64,000 nucleotides of DNA, from NCBI GenBank assembly GCA_005883585.1, contig VBFD01000125.1:43889-107888 (forward strand), written 5' to 3'. Each line of letters begins with the position of its first letter. Within the stretch, counting starts at the first letter, position 1. Positions 9,557 through 17,699 of this stretch are shown one piece after another. The notes beneath the pieces were generated by a model. It made no database searches and was not told where the DNA came from. It saw only the letters and a program-made list of their open reading frames with translations. Made by a program: the position numbers and the translations under genes. This DNA is from UBA10449 sp005883585 (GTDB lineage Bacteria; Chloroflexota; Dormibacteria; Dormibacterales; Dormibacteraceae).

Positions 9557-10039
9557 GTGACGAGGCTGCGAGAGGAAGTCGACATCGATGCGCCGGCGGA
9601 ACGTGTCTGGGCGGTGGTGCAGGAGGATGCGACCAACGCGCCGAAGTGGTCGAGCTACGTAGCGAAGATCGACAAGCTCGACAACGATCCGCCGGGAAAG
9701 GGCACGCGCTACCGCTATCACCTCGCGCTCCCCGGCGGGTTCAAAGAGACGCTCGAGGTTGAGCAAAGCGTCTACACCAAGCCGAAGAAGTGCGCGGGCA
9801 CGTTCGTTCGCGGGCCGTTGAAGGGCAAGTGGTCCTACACGTACACGGAGAAGGATGGTTGGACCCACGTCGTGTACGAGATGGATTACGAGCTGACCGG
9901 GTTGCTGCGCTTCACGGGCGGCTTGCTCTCGGGCCAGTACGCGGAGGGCATTCGTCAGAACATGGCGGCGCTGAAGAAGTACATCGAGTCGGGCAAGGGA
10001 CCGAAAGCTTCGCGAGCCACCAAGCCGGTCAAACGCTGA
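9557..10039 (+). CDS. SRPBCC (START/Bet v1-like) family protein
   Basis: The 160-residue chain begins at GTG 9557 with TRLREEVDIDAPAERVWAVV, the standard opening of SRPBCC proteins, which form a deep hydrophobic pocket for lipids or polyketides. The central part (FKETLEVEQSV, GKWSYTYTEKDGWTHVVYEMDYEL) fits the curved sheet, and the end (GGLLSGQYAEGIRQNMAALKKYIE) fits the long C-terminal helix. A Lys/Arg-rich tail follows. The stop overlaps the next ATG (TGATG), so the two genes are probably co-translated. Ligand unknown. Confidence 0.8.
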   Translation: MTRLREEVDIDAPAERVWAVVQEDATNAPKWSSYVAKIDKLDNDPPGKGTRYRYHLALPGGFKETLEVEQSVYTKPKKCAGTFVRGPLKGKWSYTYTEKDGWTHVVYEMDYELTGLLRFTGGLLSGQYAEGIRQNMAALKKYIESGKGPKASRATKPVKR

Positions 10040-10560
10040 TGCTTGCCTACGTCTTCAGCCATCGACCAGCGGACGGCGTCGACGTCGCTGAGTACGAGGC
10101 CGTGCTGAAGCGCTTCCACGTCGCGCTCGCGAGCTCGCCGCCTAAGGGATTCATCAGCTCATCGACGTTCAGAGTCGGCGACCGCTACAGCGACTGGTAC
10201 CTCGTCGACAGCTCGGCCGCCCTGGATATGCTCAACGAGGCGGCCGTCACCGGCGCTCGGACGCCGTCCCACGACGCCGCCGCCCGGATGGCAGTCGACT
10301 TCGCCGGCAAGCTGTACAGCCTCTCGGGCGGGGAGCCCCTGCCCGGGTCCGGCTTCGAGATCGATTTCTCGAAACCCCACGGCATGGGCTACGCGGATCT
10401 TTACGAGCAGATGAAGCAGTACACGAGCGGGCCGAAGACCAGCCTTTGGAGGCGGATGATGGTGCTTGGGCCGCCGCCCGAGTTCTGCCTCATCGCACCG
10501 TCAGAGCTGGAGCTGGGGCGCGAGTTCCGGCCTGAGGTCCTAAACCGCGACCCGATCTGA
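10039..10560 (+). CDS. Conserved-looking hypothetical protein, cotranslated with the SRPBCC gene
   Basis: The 173-residue soluble protein opens MLAYVFSHRPADGVDVAEYEAVLKRFH. It has no signal peptide or membrane segment. A central WYLVDSSAALDMLNEAA and a C-terminal GPPPEFCLIAP suggest a small alpha/beta fold, perhaps dimeric alpha-beta-barrel-like because it opens with a short strand and an amphipathic helix; that is a guess. The codon usage matches its neighbours and the start overlaps the previous stop, which supports it as a real gene. I do not recognise a family. Confidence 0.7.
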   Translation: MLAYVFSHRPADGVDVAEYEAVLKRFHVALASSPPKGFISSSTFRVGDRYSDWYLVDSSAALDMLNEAAVTGARTPSHDAAARMAVDFAGKLYSLSGGEPLPGSGFEIDFSKPHGMGYADLYEQMKQYTSGPKTSLWRRMMVLGPPPEFCLIAPSELELGREFRPEVLNRDPI

Positions 10561-10575
10561 CGGAGCGAAGCTGGC

Positions 10576-10637
10576 GTGCGAGCGCTGGGGGAGACCCGGG
10601 AAAACGTTCAGATGAGGAGTGCTGTGACCGCTCGCAC
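10576..10637. repeat. Inverted repeat between convergent genes
   Basis: GTGCGAGCG at 10576-10584 is matched by CGCTCGCAC at 10629-10637, giving perfect 9-bp arms around 44 bases. It sits between two convergent genes and may act in transcription termination. There is no U-tract, so the role is uncertain. Confidence 0.35.
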
Positions 10638-10667
10638 ACAGATGTAACGCCGCACGGCCCGGTAAGG

Positions 10668-11132
10668 CTACGGTCGGCGGAAGGGCAGCAGCTCCAGCTG
10701 CTCGAAACGATCCTGCACCGCCTTGCGAAGCTCGTTCGAAAGGCCCTTCAAGCGCTCCTGCGCGGCGTGATCGTCGAAGCTCAGCGAGCGCAGGCGGCGC
10801 AGCACGGTCTGCATCGCATAGAGGCCCGCGGGCTCATCGGTTGTCAGCCGCCCGGCTGCGTTGCGAAGTTCGCGCGAGAACTCTTCGTGGTTGTGCGCGC
10901 GCAGCCAGCTACCAAGACGTGAGGCCGCTTCCAGCACGCGCTGGGTTTTGGGATTGAGGCCGGAAGCCGTTATCTCGCGCGTCCGCGTCGGCTGGAACAC
11001 GGAAAGCGATGGATGGCGCCGCCGCAGACCGCTCACGCGCCGGACAAGCCTTTTCGCGTTCGGCCCGAGCATGACGACGACTCCCGCCAGCACGAGCAGA
11101 CCGGCGACGAGCCCCACCAGCACCTCGAGCAT
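10668..11132 (-). CDS. Hypothetical protein with one N-terminal membrane helix
   Basis: The 154 residues start with a strong hydrophobic segment (about 3-25, rich in Leu, Val and Gly), followed by a basic stretch (KRLVRRVSGLRRRH) and a largely helical cytoplasmic domain (LEAASRLGSWLRAHNHEEF, LRNAAGRLTTDEP). This is a membrane-anchored cytosolic domain of unknown function. Its start faces the SDR gene, 54 bases away. Confidence 0.65.
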   Translation of the reverse strand: MLEVLVGLVAGLLVLAGVVVMLGPNAKRLVRRVSGLRRRHPSLSVFQPTRTREITASGLNPKTQRVLEAASRLGSWLRAHNHEEFSRELRNAAGRLTTDEPAGLYAMQTVLRRLRSLSFDDHAAQERLKGLSNELRKAVQDRFEQLELLPFRRP

Positions 11133-11186
11133 TGTTCCTAGCGTACATTCTTGGCGGCGTCGCGACAGCCGTTCAAGCGGAGAGAA

Positions 11187-11942
11187 ATGATGGCGAGCAA
11201 TTACAGGCCGGTGGCGGTGGTCACGGGTGCTTCGTCTGGGATCGGCGCCGCGACCGTCGTGGCCCTGGGACGCCTCGGTTATCGGATCGTGGCTGGCGCG
11301 CGCCGCGTGGAGCGGGTCCAGAGGGTGGTGGGGGAGCGCGGCCTGGCCCTCCCCCTGGATGTGACGAACCTCGACAGCATCAATGCGTTCGTCGGGGAGG
11401 TACAGAAAAAATTCGGCCGCATCGATGTGCTTGTGAATAACGCGGGCCTCGCCAGGGGCCTCACGCCAATCGCCGAAGCCAGCGATCAGGACTGGATCGA
11501 GATGTGGGAGACCAACGTGCTCGGCCTCATGCGGGTGACCCGCGCCTGCCTACCGCTGCTGCGCAAGGCCAGGCACGGACACATCGTCAACCTGGGATCG
11601 ATCGCCGGTTTCGAGACGTATGTGGGCGGTGCGGGCTACACCGCGAGCAAGCACGCGGTGCATGCAATCTCGCGGACGTTGCGGCTGGAGCTGAATGGCG
11701 AGCCCATCAGGGTCACTGAGGTCATGCCCGGAATGGTCGAAACCGAGTTCAGCATCGTGAGGTTCCACGGCGATCGTCAGGCGGCGAAGAAGGTCTATCA
11801 GGGCGTGAAGCCACTCGTCGCCGCCGATATCGCGGACTGCATCGTCTACGCGGTCACGCGCCCGGCGCACGTCGACATCGACGAGATCGTGGTCCGGCCC
11901 ATCGCGCAGGCGACGGCCTGGAAGGTCGCGCGCAAGACGTAG
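11187..11942 (+). CDS. Short-chain dehydrogenase/reductase (classical SDR)
   Basis: The 251-residue protein is an NAD(P)-dependent oxidoreductase. It shows the cofactor motif TGASSGIG, the structural NNAGLA, catalytic Ser in NLGSIAG, and the Tyr-Lys pair in YTASKHAVHA. The end resembles the YdfG/serine-3-dehydrogenase-like group that acts on hydroxy acids, but the substrate cannot be fixed. I chose ATG 11187 because GGAGAG lies at 11179-11184; an upstream in-frame ATG at 11151 lacks a ribosome site. Confidence 0.9.
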   Translation: MMASNYRPVAVVTGASSGIGAATVVALGRLGYRIVAGARRVERVQRVVGERGLALPLDVTNLDSINAFVGEVQKKFGRIDVLVNNAGLARGLTPIAEASDQDWIEMWETNVLGLMRVTRACLPLLRKARHGHIVNLGSIAGFETYVGGAGYTASKHAVHAISRTLRLELNGEPIRVTEVMPGMVETEFSIVRFHGDRQAAKKVYQGVKPLVAADIADCIVYAVTRPAHVDIDEIVVRPIAQATAWKVARKT

Positions 11943-11991
11943 CTATTTATTGCTTGATCAGGCCGGCCGCACGGGCCTCGGCGACGGTCAT

Positions 11992-12153
11992 TCAACAACC
12001 GGGATCGCCGTAGTTCCCGCAGCAAGCTGACCGTCGCGCGACTTTTCGCCCGACGTTGCTGAACAACTTTCCGGTCCTTTCGAAGAAGCCATAGTTGCCC
12101 GCTCGGAGGTTCACTAGAAAGCTGGATCGGGCCGGCTCTTTACTCGTCGTCAT
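11992..12153 (-). CDS. Small Cys-rich protein (53 residues) ending CCGNYGDPGC
   Basis: A 54-codon frame runs on the minus strand from ATG 12153, overlapping the preceding stop as ATGA, to TGA at 11992-11994. The product begins MTTSKEPARSSF, has a basic middle (GRKVARRSA) and ends CCGNYGDPGC: three cysteines within the last ten residues next to Gly/Pro. The tight overlap, good codon usage and terminal Cys motif make it a plausible real gene; it is too short for most callers. A metal site, a modified peptide or a small regulatory protein are all possible. It is the last gene of the hisA operon. Confidence 0.55.
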   Translation of the reverse strand: MTTSKEPARSSFLVNLRAGNYGFFERTGKLFSNVGRKVARRSACCGNYGDPGC

Positions 12154-12557
12154 TCGTAGTAATTATTGGCGAACTCGATCCAGCCTGGGTTCGGGCAGCC
12201 GCTGGACGTGTGCGCGTGCGTGCAGTGAACTCCGATGCGCGGGCCTGGATCGATGTACAGCTCCCCGTGAACGATGATCGCATCGCCCGCATGGATGGGA
12301 ACCGACGGGGCGAGGGTCGTGTTGTGGTCGATCTCGAGCGACTCGCCGGTAGCGGCCTTCACTTCGAAGCGCTCGTGTCCTCCCGACTCCATCGGGTCCG
12401 TCAGCACGGTCGCGTCAAACGTGACCTCAGCACCGTTGGTGGCGTTGACGACGTCCTGGTGAAAGCCGTTGTCGTCCGGGCTCTCGCGGCCACCACAGGC
12501 GCACACGACAAGGGCTGCGAGCGCGGCGAGGGCGCAGGTCCGCCGAATGGCGGTCAC
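12150..12557 (-). CDS. Putative lipoprotein with DUF3465-like C-terminal domain
   Basis: The 135-residue protein has a signal peptide (MTAIRRTCALAALAALVVCAC) with cysteines placed for lipid attachment, so it is probably anchored outside the membrane. The rest resembles an OB-like domain (GAEVTFDATVLTD, AIIVHGELYID) and ends with HCTHAHTSSGCPNPGWIEF, similar to the terminal motif of DUF3465 proteins. Function unknown. The GTG start overlaps the hisA stop (GTGA) and the stop overlaps the small Cys-rich gene, so all three appear cotranslated, an odd partnership for a histidine enzyme. Confidence 0.7.
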   Translation of the reverse strand: MTAIRRTCALAALAALVVCACGGRESPDDNGFHQDVVNATNGAEVTFDATVLTDPMESGGHERFEVKAATGESLEIDHNTTLAPSVPIHAGDAIIVHGELYIDPGPRIGVHCTHAHTSSGCPNPGWIEFANNYYE

Positions 12558-13255
12558 AGCGCCAGGGCTTGCTCCAGGGAGAGCTTGCCCTCATAAAGAG
12601 ATCGTCCGAGGATCACACCTGCCGCGCCGGTTTCGCGAACGTTGCGGATGTCGTTGAGCGACGAGATGCCGCCGCCGTACTGAACGGGCAGGTGCGTCAT
12701 TGCCAGCACACGCGAAAGCGTCAACAGGTCCGGACCGGCGAGCGTGCCGTCGCGCTCCGTACATGTGAGGATCATCCCGGCCAGCGGGAGGACGTTCCAA
12801 CGCGGGATGAGCTGGGCGATGTCGAGTGGTTCTGTCTCGGTCCATCCGCTCACCGCCGGCATGCCGTCGCGCACGTCGAGCGCGGCCATGACATGGCCTG
12901 GATAGCGGCGCGCGCACTCGGACAGCAGCTCCGGCTCACGGACCGCAGCCGTCCCCATCACAACCGACCCGGCACCCGCACCGATCCACGTCTCGACCTG
13001 CTCGATCGAGCGAACTCCGCCGGCGACCTGCACAGCGAGACCGGCTTCGATCACCGCTTCGATGACGCTCCGGTTGTCCTTCTCGCCACGAGCCGCGTCG
13101 AGGTCGACGACGTGAAGGCGCTCAGCGCCCGCGCGGGCAAAGTCGACCGCGATGACGGCTGGGTCGTCCGAATAGACCATTCGCTGGTCGAAGTCACCAC
13201 GGACCAGGCGGACGCATTGGCCGTTGATGATGTCGATCGCGGGGATGACCAGCAC
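12554..13255 (-). CDS. hisA: Phosphoribosylformimino-5-aminoimidazole carboxamide ribotide isomerase
   Basis: HisA isomerises ProFAR to PRFAR in histidine synthesis. The 233-residue TIM barrel has catalytic Asp8 in PAIDIINGQCVRL, the phosphate-binding VAGGVRS and QYGGGISS motifs, and the second catalytic Asp in LTCTERDGTLAGPD. Length is normal. Because no trpF is visible and the host group is uncertain, a dual HisA/TrpF (PriA) role as in Actinomycetota cannot be excluded. It follows yajQ by 34 bases on the same strand. Confidence 0.93.
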   Translation of the reverse strand: MLVIPAIDIINGQCVRLVRGDFDQRMVYSDDPAVIAVDFARAGAERLHVVDLDAARGEKDNRSVIEAVIEAGLAVQVAGGVRSIEQVETWIGAGAGSVVMGTAAVREPELLSECARRYPGHVMAALDVRDGMPAVSGWTETEPLDIAQLIPRWNVLPLAGMILTCTERDGTLAGPDLLTLSRVLAMTHLPVQYGGGISSLNDIRNVRETGAAGVILGRSLYEGKLSLEQALAL

Positions 13256-13289
13256 GCCTCTATCCTGGCGCCCGAGACGAGATCTGGGG

Positions 13290-13781
13290 CTACCTGTAGT
13301 TCGTGAACTGAAGCGGAACCGGGATGTCCTCGGCCTCGCGAAGGTTCTTCATCACCAGCTGAAGGGTGTCCTTGTCCTTGCCGACCACGCGCAGCTGGTC
13401 GCCCTGGATTCTCACCTGGACCTTCTGAGTCACGTTCTGGATGCGCTTCCGGAGGTCGCGAGCGATCTCGTCGGTGATGCCGGCGTTGAGGTGCACCTCG
13501 ATCTGGCCGCGGCCCTTGCCGACGGTCTTGGGGTCGTCCGCCTTGAACAGCTTGGGCGACAGCTGGCGCCGGGCCGCCTTCTCACGCAAAACCTGCAGGG
13601 CCGCCTTGGCGCGCTCTTCGCTCGCGGAGTCGATCAGGACCACCTGGTCCTGGCGGTCGAACGTCGTCTGCGTGTCCTTGAAGTCGTACCGCGTGCTCAC
13701 CTCGCGCCGAGCTTGGTCCAGCGCATTCGTCAGCTCCGCCGGATCGAACTCCGAGACGACGTCGAACGAGAACTCAGCCAC
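13290..13781 (-). CDS. yajQ: YajQ family nucleotide-binding protein
   Basis: The 163-residue protein starts at GTG 13781 (AEFSFDVVSEFDPAELTNAL) and has the full YajQ pattern: RYDFKDT, KLFKADDPKTVGKGRGQ, LRKRIQNVTQKVQVRIQGDQLRV and a final TNYR. YajQ proteins bind nucleotides, including cyclic di-GMP in some species, and may act with RNA or transcription factors. A longer frame upstream is only overlap with the next gene, whose stop lies 8 bases inside this one. A GGDEF protein is encoded elsewhere in the window, so a c-di-GMP link is possible but not shown. Confidence 0.9.
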   Translation of the reverse strand: MAEFSFDVVSEFDPAELTNALDQARREVSTRYDFKDTQTTFDRQDQVVLIDSASEERAKAALQVLREKAARRQLSPKLFKADDPKTVGKGRGQIEVHLNAGITDEIARDLRKRIQNVTQKVQVRIQGDQLRVVGKDKDTLQLVMKNLREAEDIPVPLQFTNYR

Positions 13782-14151
13782 TCGAATGCACGATCGCGTT
13801 GATGCCCAGGTACACCGCGGCGGCGGCGAGCAGGATGCCGATGAGAGAGGTCCCGACCAGGATGGCGCCAATCCCGGCCGTGCCTTCATCCAGCGGCTCG
13901 AGCGGCGGCTTGTCGTACGGGTCGGGCCCATAGTCGAGGTCGTAGACGCCGTCGGCCCGGGCGCGCCCCACCAGCTCATCCAGCACCGGCTTGCCGCCCG
14001 GCGGCAGTTGTTTGGTCGAGAGGTTGGTGGCGGCCTCCCTCAGGTTGTCGCGCGTTCTTCCGAGCTCGGCGACGACCATGTCAAGGGTCTCGGTGCCGGC
14101 CGTTGTGGGGTACTTCCGGCGAAGGTCCGCGACAATCCCATAGAGGCTCAC
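13774..14151 (-). CDS. Hypothetical protein with a C-terminal membrane helix
   Basis: The 125-residue protein has a cytoplasmic helical domain (MSLYGIVADLRRKYPTTAGTETLDMVVAELGRTRDNLREAA) followed by an acidic, proline-rich linker (GPDPYDKPPLEPLDEG) and one hydrophobic segment near residues 95-118. This looks like a tail-anchored protein. It overlaps yajQ by 8 bases and probably heads the yajQ-hisA operon. No family recognised. Confidence 0.65.
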   Translation of the reverse strand: MSLYGIVADLRRKYPTTAGTETLDMVVAELGRTRDNLREAATNLSTKQLPPGGKPVLDELVGRARADGVYDLDYGPDPYDKPPLEPLDEGTAGIGAILVGTSLIGILLAAAAVYLGINAIVHSSG

Positions 14152-14210
14152 ATCGGCGATTCTTTCAGAAGCCAGGCCACTCGTGCAGGTCGCCTTACAC
14201 TTAGCCCGAG

Positions 14211-15176
14211 ATGAGTGTGGAAACGAAATCTAAAGCCGCGATGAAGAAACCAGCGACCCATCCGAACACGTGGGTGTTCTTTGACGGTGAGTTCGGCCGG
14301 TACCACGACATCAAGCTCGGCCTCATGACGCATGCGCTCCACTACGGGACCGGGTGTTTCGAAGGCATTCGCGCCTACTGGAACCAGCAGCAGGAGCAGC
14401 TGCATCTGCTGCAGGCTCCTGCGCACTACGAGCGGCTGCGGCGCTCGGCGAACGTCATGCGAATGACCGTGCCCTACTCGACCGAGGAGCTGGTCAACCT
14501 CACGGTCGAGCTCCTGCGCCGCAACCAGTTCAAATCCGACGTCTACGTACGCCCACTTCTATATGCGTCCAGCGAGGAGATCGGCGTCCGCCTCCACAAC
14601 CTCCAGCACAGCTTCTTCATCTACGCGATCCCGTTTGGCAACTACGTCGAGGTCGAGTCGGGCATTCGCTGCATGGTCAGCTCGTGGCGGCGCACTCCCG
14701 ACCAATCTCTGCCGGCGCGGGCAAAGATCACGGGTTCATACGCCCAATCGGCTCTGGCGAAATCGGAGGCTGTCGAGTCGGGTTTCGATGAGGCGATCGT
14801 CCTCACGGTCGATGGGCATGTGTCAGAGGGTTCGGCCGAGAACCTGTTCATGCTCAAGGACGGCGTCTTCGTCACGCCACCCGTCACCGACGACATCCTC
14901 GAAGGCGTCACTCGCACCCTGTTGATGACGGTGATCAAGGAAGAGCTTGGCAAGCCGGTCGTCGAGCGCAGCATCGACCGCACCGAGCTCTACACATGCG
15001 ATGAGCTGCTCCTCTGCGGCACCGGCGCACAGATCTCGCCGGTAGTCGAGGTCGACCGCCGGCCCGTCGGCACGGGCAAGGTCGGCGAGTTCACGCAGGA
15101 GCTGCAGAGCATCTACTTCGGCGCGGTTCGCGGCGAGTCCCCAAAGCACAAGGACTGGACTATCCCCGTCTATTAG
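14211..15176 (+). CDS. ilvE: Branched-chain amino acid aminotransferase
   Basis: This class IV PLP aminotransferase interconverts Leu, Ile and Val with their keto acids. The 321 residues include FDGEFGRYHDIKLGLMTHALHYG and GCFEGIRAYWN (N-terminal substrate region), the PLP lysine in ARAKITGSYAQS, the conserved Glu in DGHVSEGSAENLF, and GTGAQISPVVEVDRRPVGTGK. A TACACT element 9 bases before the ATG may be its -10. The gene diverges from the yajQ operon. Confidence 0.92.
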   Translation: MSVETKSKAAMKKPATHPNTWVFFDGEFGRYHDIKLGLMTHALHYGTGCFEGIRAYWNQQQEQLHLLQAPAHYERLRRSANVMRMTVPYSTEELVNLTVELLRRNQFKSDVYVRPLLYASSEEIGVRLHNLQHSFFIYAIPFGNYVEVESGIRCMVSSWRRTPDQSLPARAKITGSYAQSALAKSEAVESGFDEAIVLTVDGHVSEGSAENLFMLKDGVFVTPPVTDDILEGVTRTLLMTVIKEELGKPVVERSIDRTELYTCDELLLCGTGAQISPVVEVDRRPVGTGKVGEFTQELQSIYFGAVRGESPKHKDWTIPVY

Positions 15177-15194
15177 TCCTACCGTGACGCGGCG

Positions 15195-16331
15195 ATGAAG
15201 GTCGTCGTCGCGCCCAATTCGTTCAAGGGCAGCCTGTCGGCATCCGAGGCCGCTGCGGCGATCGCGAGGGGGGTGCGCGCAGCAATACCCGACGCCGAGG
15301 TCATAGAGATCCCAGTCGCCGACGGCGGCGAAGGCACGGTTGACGCCCTCGTTTCGTCACGCAAGGGCACATACAAGGATGTCGAGGTCGAAGGGCCGCT
15401 GTCGGATCCCGTTCGAGCCACGTACGGCCTGATCGACGGCGGCCGAACCGGGGTCGTCGAGCTCGCATCGGCGAGCGGCCTCACGCTCATCCCAATCGAG
15501 AAGCGCGACCCTCGCCAGGCCTCCACCTATGGGTTCGGGCAGCTGCTCGAAGCGGTGCGCAAGCAGGGGGTCGCCTCCATCATCGCCGGGATCGGCGGCT
15601 CGGCGACCAATGACGGCGGGGCCGGGATGACCCAAGCCCTCGGCTATCGCCTGCTCGACGCAGCGGGCCGCGACCTGCCTCGTGGCGGAGCCGCTCTCGC
15701 CCAGCTCGCTCGGATCGAGTCCTCGGGTTTCGATGCCGGCTGGCGAGCGGTGCGCGTGATGGTCGCCTGCGATGTCACCAATCCGCTGACCGGCCCGGAA
15801 GGAGCGAGCTACGTCTACGGGCCGCAGAAGGGTGCAGACCCGGACGCCGTCCGCGAGCTTGACCAAGCCCTGGCGAACTTCGCCGGCGTCATCGAGCGCG
15901 ACCTTGGCAAGCAAGTGGCCGATATTCCCGGCGCAGGCGCAGCCGGCGGGGCCGGGGCGGGGCTGGTGGCCTTCCTCGACGCCCGGCTGGTCGAGGGGGC
16001 GCCGCTCGTGGTCGAGGCCAGCGGCTTCGACGAAGCTCTGAAAGGAGCCGACCTGGTGATCACCGGCGAAGGGCGCGTCGACGGCCAGACCGCCTTCGGC
16101 AAGGCCCCGGGCGAGGTGGCCAAGAGGGCCAAAGAGGCGGGTATTGCGACCCTGCTGCTGGCGGGCAGCAGGGGTCCTGGATGGGAGTCGCTGAGATCGA
16201 TGGGCGTCACTTCTGTGGTTACGCTGGCTGAAGAAGGCGATCCAGAAGGGCACAATCTGCAGGTCCTCATGCGCGAGGCCGCCCCTGCACTGACCCGGGC
16301 CGCCGCCCGGGCCGTTCAAGAAATGCTGTGA
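15195..16331 (+). CDS. Glycerate kinase (GlxK/GarK family)
   Basis: This 378-residue enzyme phosphorylates D-glycerate to 2-phosphoglycerate. Typical signatures are MKVVVAPNSFKGSLSASEAA, PVADGGEGTVDAL, GIGGSATNDGGAGM, DVTNPLTGPEGAS and the late LVITGEGRVDGQTAFGKAP. It lies 18 bases after ilvE and its stop overlaps the start of a sigma factor (GTGA). A 2-hydroxyacid dehydrogenase resembling glyoxylate reductase at 43575 could supply glycerate, but the two are not clustered. Confidence 0.93.
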   Translation: MKVVVAPNSFKGSLSASEAAAAIARGVRAAIPDAEVIEIPVADGGEGTVDALVSSRKGTYKDVEVEGPLSDPVRATYGLIDGGRTGVVELASASGLTLIPIEKRDPRQASTYGFGQLLEAVRKQGVASIIAGIGGSATNDGGAGMTQALGYRLLDAAGRDLPRGGAALAQLARIESSGFDAGWRAVRVMVACDVTNPLTGPEGASYVYGPQKGADPDAVRELDQALANFAGVIERDLGKQVADIPGAGAAGGAGAGLVAFLDARLVEGAPLVVEASGFDEALKGADLVITGEGRVDGQTAFGKAPGEVAKRAKEAGIATLLLAGSRGPGWESLRSMGVTSVVTLAEEGDPEGHNLQVLMREAAPALTRAAARAVQEML

Positions 16332-17095
16332 CACAAGAACCCGAAGAAGCATCCAAGGTCGGCATCGAGCCGACCGACGTCGAGCTCGTCAGGGCTTATC
16401 GCAATGGCGACATACAGGCGTTCGAGGAGCTTCACCGACGGTACGTGGCTTCGATCTACCGGCTCGTTCGCCGCAAGCTGGGTGATGCGCTGCTCGCCGA
16501 GGACATCGCTCAGGAGACCTTCATGAAGGCCCTCAAGATGATGGACCGCGTCGACGACTCGTTCAACTTCGGCGGCTGGGTGCACACCGTCGCCCGCAAT
16601 CTCTGCTTCGACGAGCTCCGCCGCCGCCAGCGTGACCTGAGGGCGGAGGGGTCCGACGAGGACGACGACGAATTCCTCGCCAACCTCCCATCCACCTCAC
16701 GCAGCTTCGATCCCGTTGACGTGCAGGAGTCGAACGAAACTCGGAGGCGGGTGTGGTCGGTCGCTCAGCGGCTGCCCGAGAAGTACCGCCTTGTGCTCAC
16801 CCTTCGCGAGCTACAGGACCTCAGCTACCGTCAGATCGCGCGGACGTTGAAGATGTCCGAGAGCGCCGTCGAGACGCTCCTCTATCGTGCCCGCCTCCGG
16901 TTCAAGGAGGAGTACCTCGCGGCCGAGGGTGCGGCCGAGCTGACGCATGAGGAGGTGGCCCCATTGCTCGCTCCCTACCTAGCCGGCAAGCTTCGCCGCA
17001 ACCAGGCCGAAGCGGTCCGCAGGCACGTCGCCACGTGCGTGAAGTGCTCGCGGCGCCTTGGCCGCCGTGCCGTCCGCAGGACTCCCGCAAAATGA
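16328..17095 (+). CDS. Sigma-70 family (ECF-like) sigma factor with a C-terminal zf-HC2 zinc-binding domain
   Basis: The 255 residues contain sigma region 2 (about 20-90: AFEELHRRYVASIYRLVRRKL, EDIAQETFMKAL, FGGWVHTVARNLCFDELRRR) and region 4 (about 140-190: LPEKYRLVLTLRELQDLSYRQIARTL, SAVETLLYRARLRFK). After these comes a domain usually found on separate anti-sigma factors: LTHEEVAPLLAPYLAGKL, then HVATCVKC, the H-x3-C-x2-C zinc motif. A sigma factor carrying its own zinc-finger module could be redox- or zinc-responsive in cis. No separate anti-sigma gene is adjacent. Start overlaps the glycerate kinase stop. Confidence 0.88.
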   Translation: MTQEPEEASKVGIEPTDVELVRAYRNGDIQAFEELHRRYVASIYRLVRRKLGDALLAEDIAQETFMKALKMMDRVDDSFNFGGWVHTVARNLCFDELRRRQRDLRAEGSDEDDDEFLANLPSTSRSFDPVDVQESNETRRRVWSVAQRLPEKYRLVLTLRELQDLSYRQIARTLKMSESAVETLLYRARLRFKEEYLAAEGAAELTHEEVAPLLAPYLAGKLRRNQAEAVRRHVATCVKCSRRLGRRAVRRTPAK

Positions 17096-17118
17096 GGGTT
17101 AGTAGAGTAGGTGATGGC

Positions 17119-17679
17119 ATGGCCAAGGTAGTCGTCCGCTTTTTCGATGATGAAACCCTCGAAGGGGTCGCTCGCGATCTCGATTTCGACGAACCTGACT
17201 TCCTGGTCGAGGTCGACGATGCCGGCGGGCTCGAGAACAACGAGACGGCCTGGATCCCGCTTACAGCCGTGAAATGGGTCGAGCTGCCCCGCGATCCGAA
17301 CCTGGCTTCGGAGACTCCGACCCGAAAGGTTGCGATCCGCTTCCTCGACGGCGAGGTGCTGCGCGGCCACCTCGACGGCACGCTCGAGCGACACCGCTAC
17401 GGCGTGGTCCTCCATCTCCATGGTGAGCAGGCGGACAGCCCGATTCGCAAGCTCGGGATCCCCTTCTCGGCTGTCAAGGCGCTGTTCTTCATCCGCGAGT
17501 TCGACGCGCGAGGCGAAGACGCTGGCACGGCTTCCGACGCGTACCTGGCCAGGCGAACCATGGCGCCGCTGCTCGACGTGCTCGAGGAGATGGACATGCT
17601 CACACGCCTGCACCGGGATGGGCTGCTCTCGGACGACGAGTACGCCAGCAAGCGGACGCTGGTACTCGAAAGGCTCTAG
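17119..17679 (+). CDS. Hypothetical protein with SHOCT-like C-terminal motif
   Basis: The roughly 186-residue soluble protein begins MAKVVVRFFDDETLEGVARDLDFDEPDF; a second similar segment, RKVAIRFLDGEVLRGHLDGTLER, suggests a duplicated small beta domain. The end, LTRLHRDGLLSDDEYASKRTLVLERL, looks like a SHOCT module, a short helix pair found at the ends of oligomerising proteins. I prefer ATG 17119, which has AGGTGA at 17107-17112; an earlier ATG at 17092 overlaps the sigma factor stop (ATGA). Position suggests a link to the sigma factor. Function unknown. Confidence 0.7.
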   Translation: MAKVVVRFFDDETLEGVARDLDFDEPDFLVEVDDAGGLENNETAWIPLTAVKWVELPRDPNLASETPTRKVAIRFLDGEVLRGHLDGTLERHRYGVVLHLHGEQADSPIRKLGIPFSAVKALFFIREFDARGEDAGTASDAYLARRTMAPLLDVLEEMDMLTRLHRDGLLSDDEYASKRTLVLERL

Positions 17680-17699
17680 CTCCTCTCGGGGAATCCACA

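Noticed and set aside
9293..9868. Extended N-termini for the SRPBCC and MFS genes into each other
   Set aside because: Both families start at the GTG codons at 9557 and 9538; the extensions are mutual antisense.
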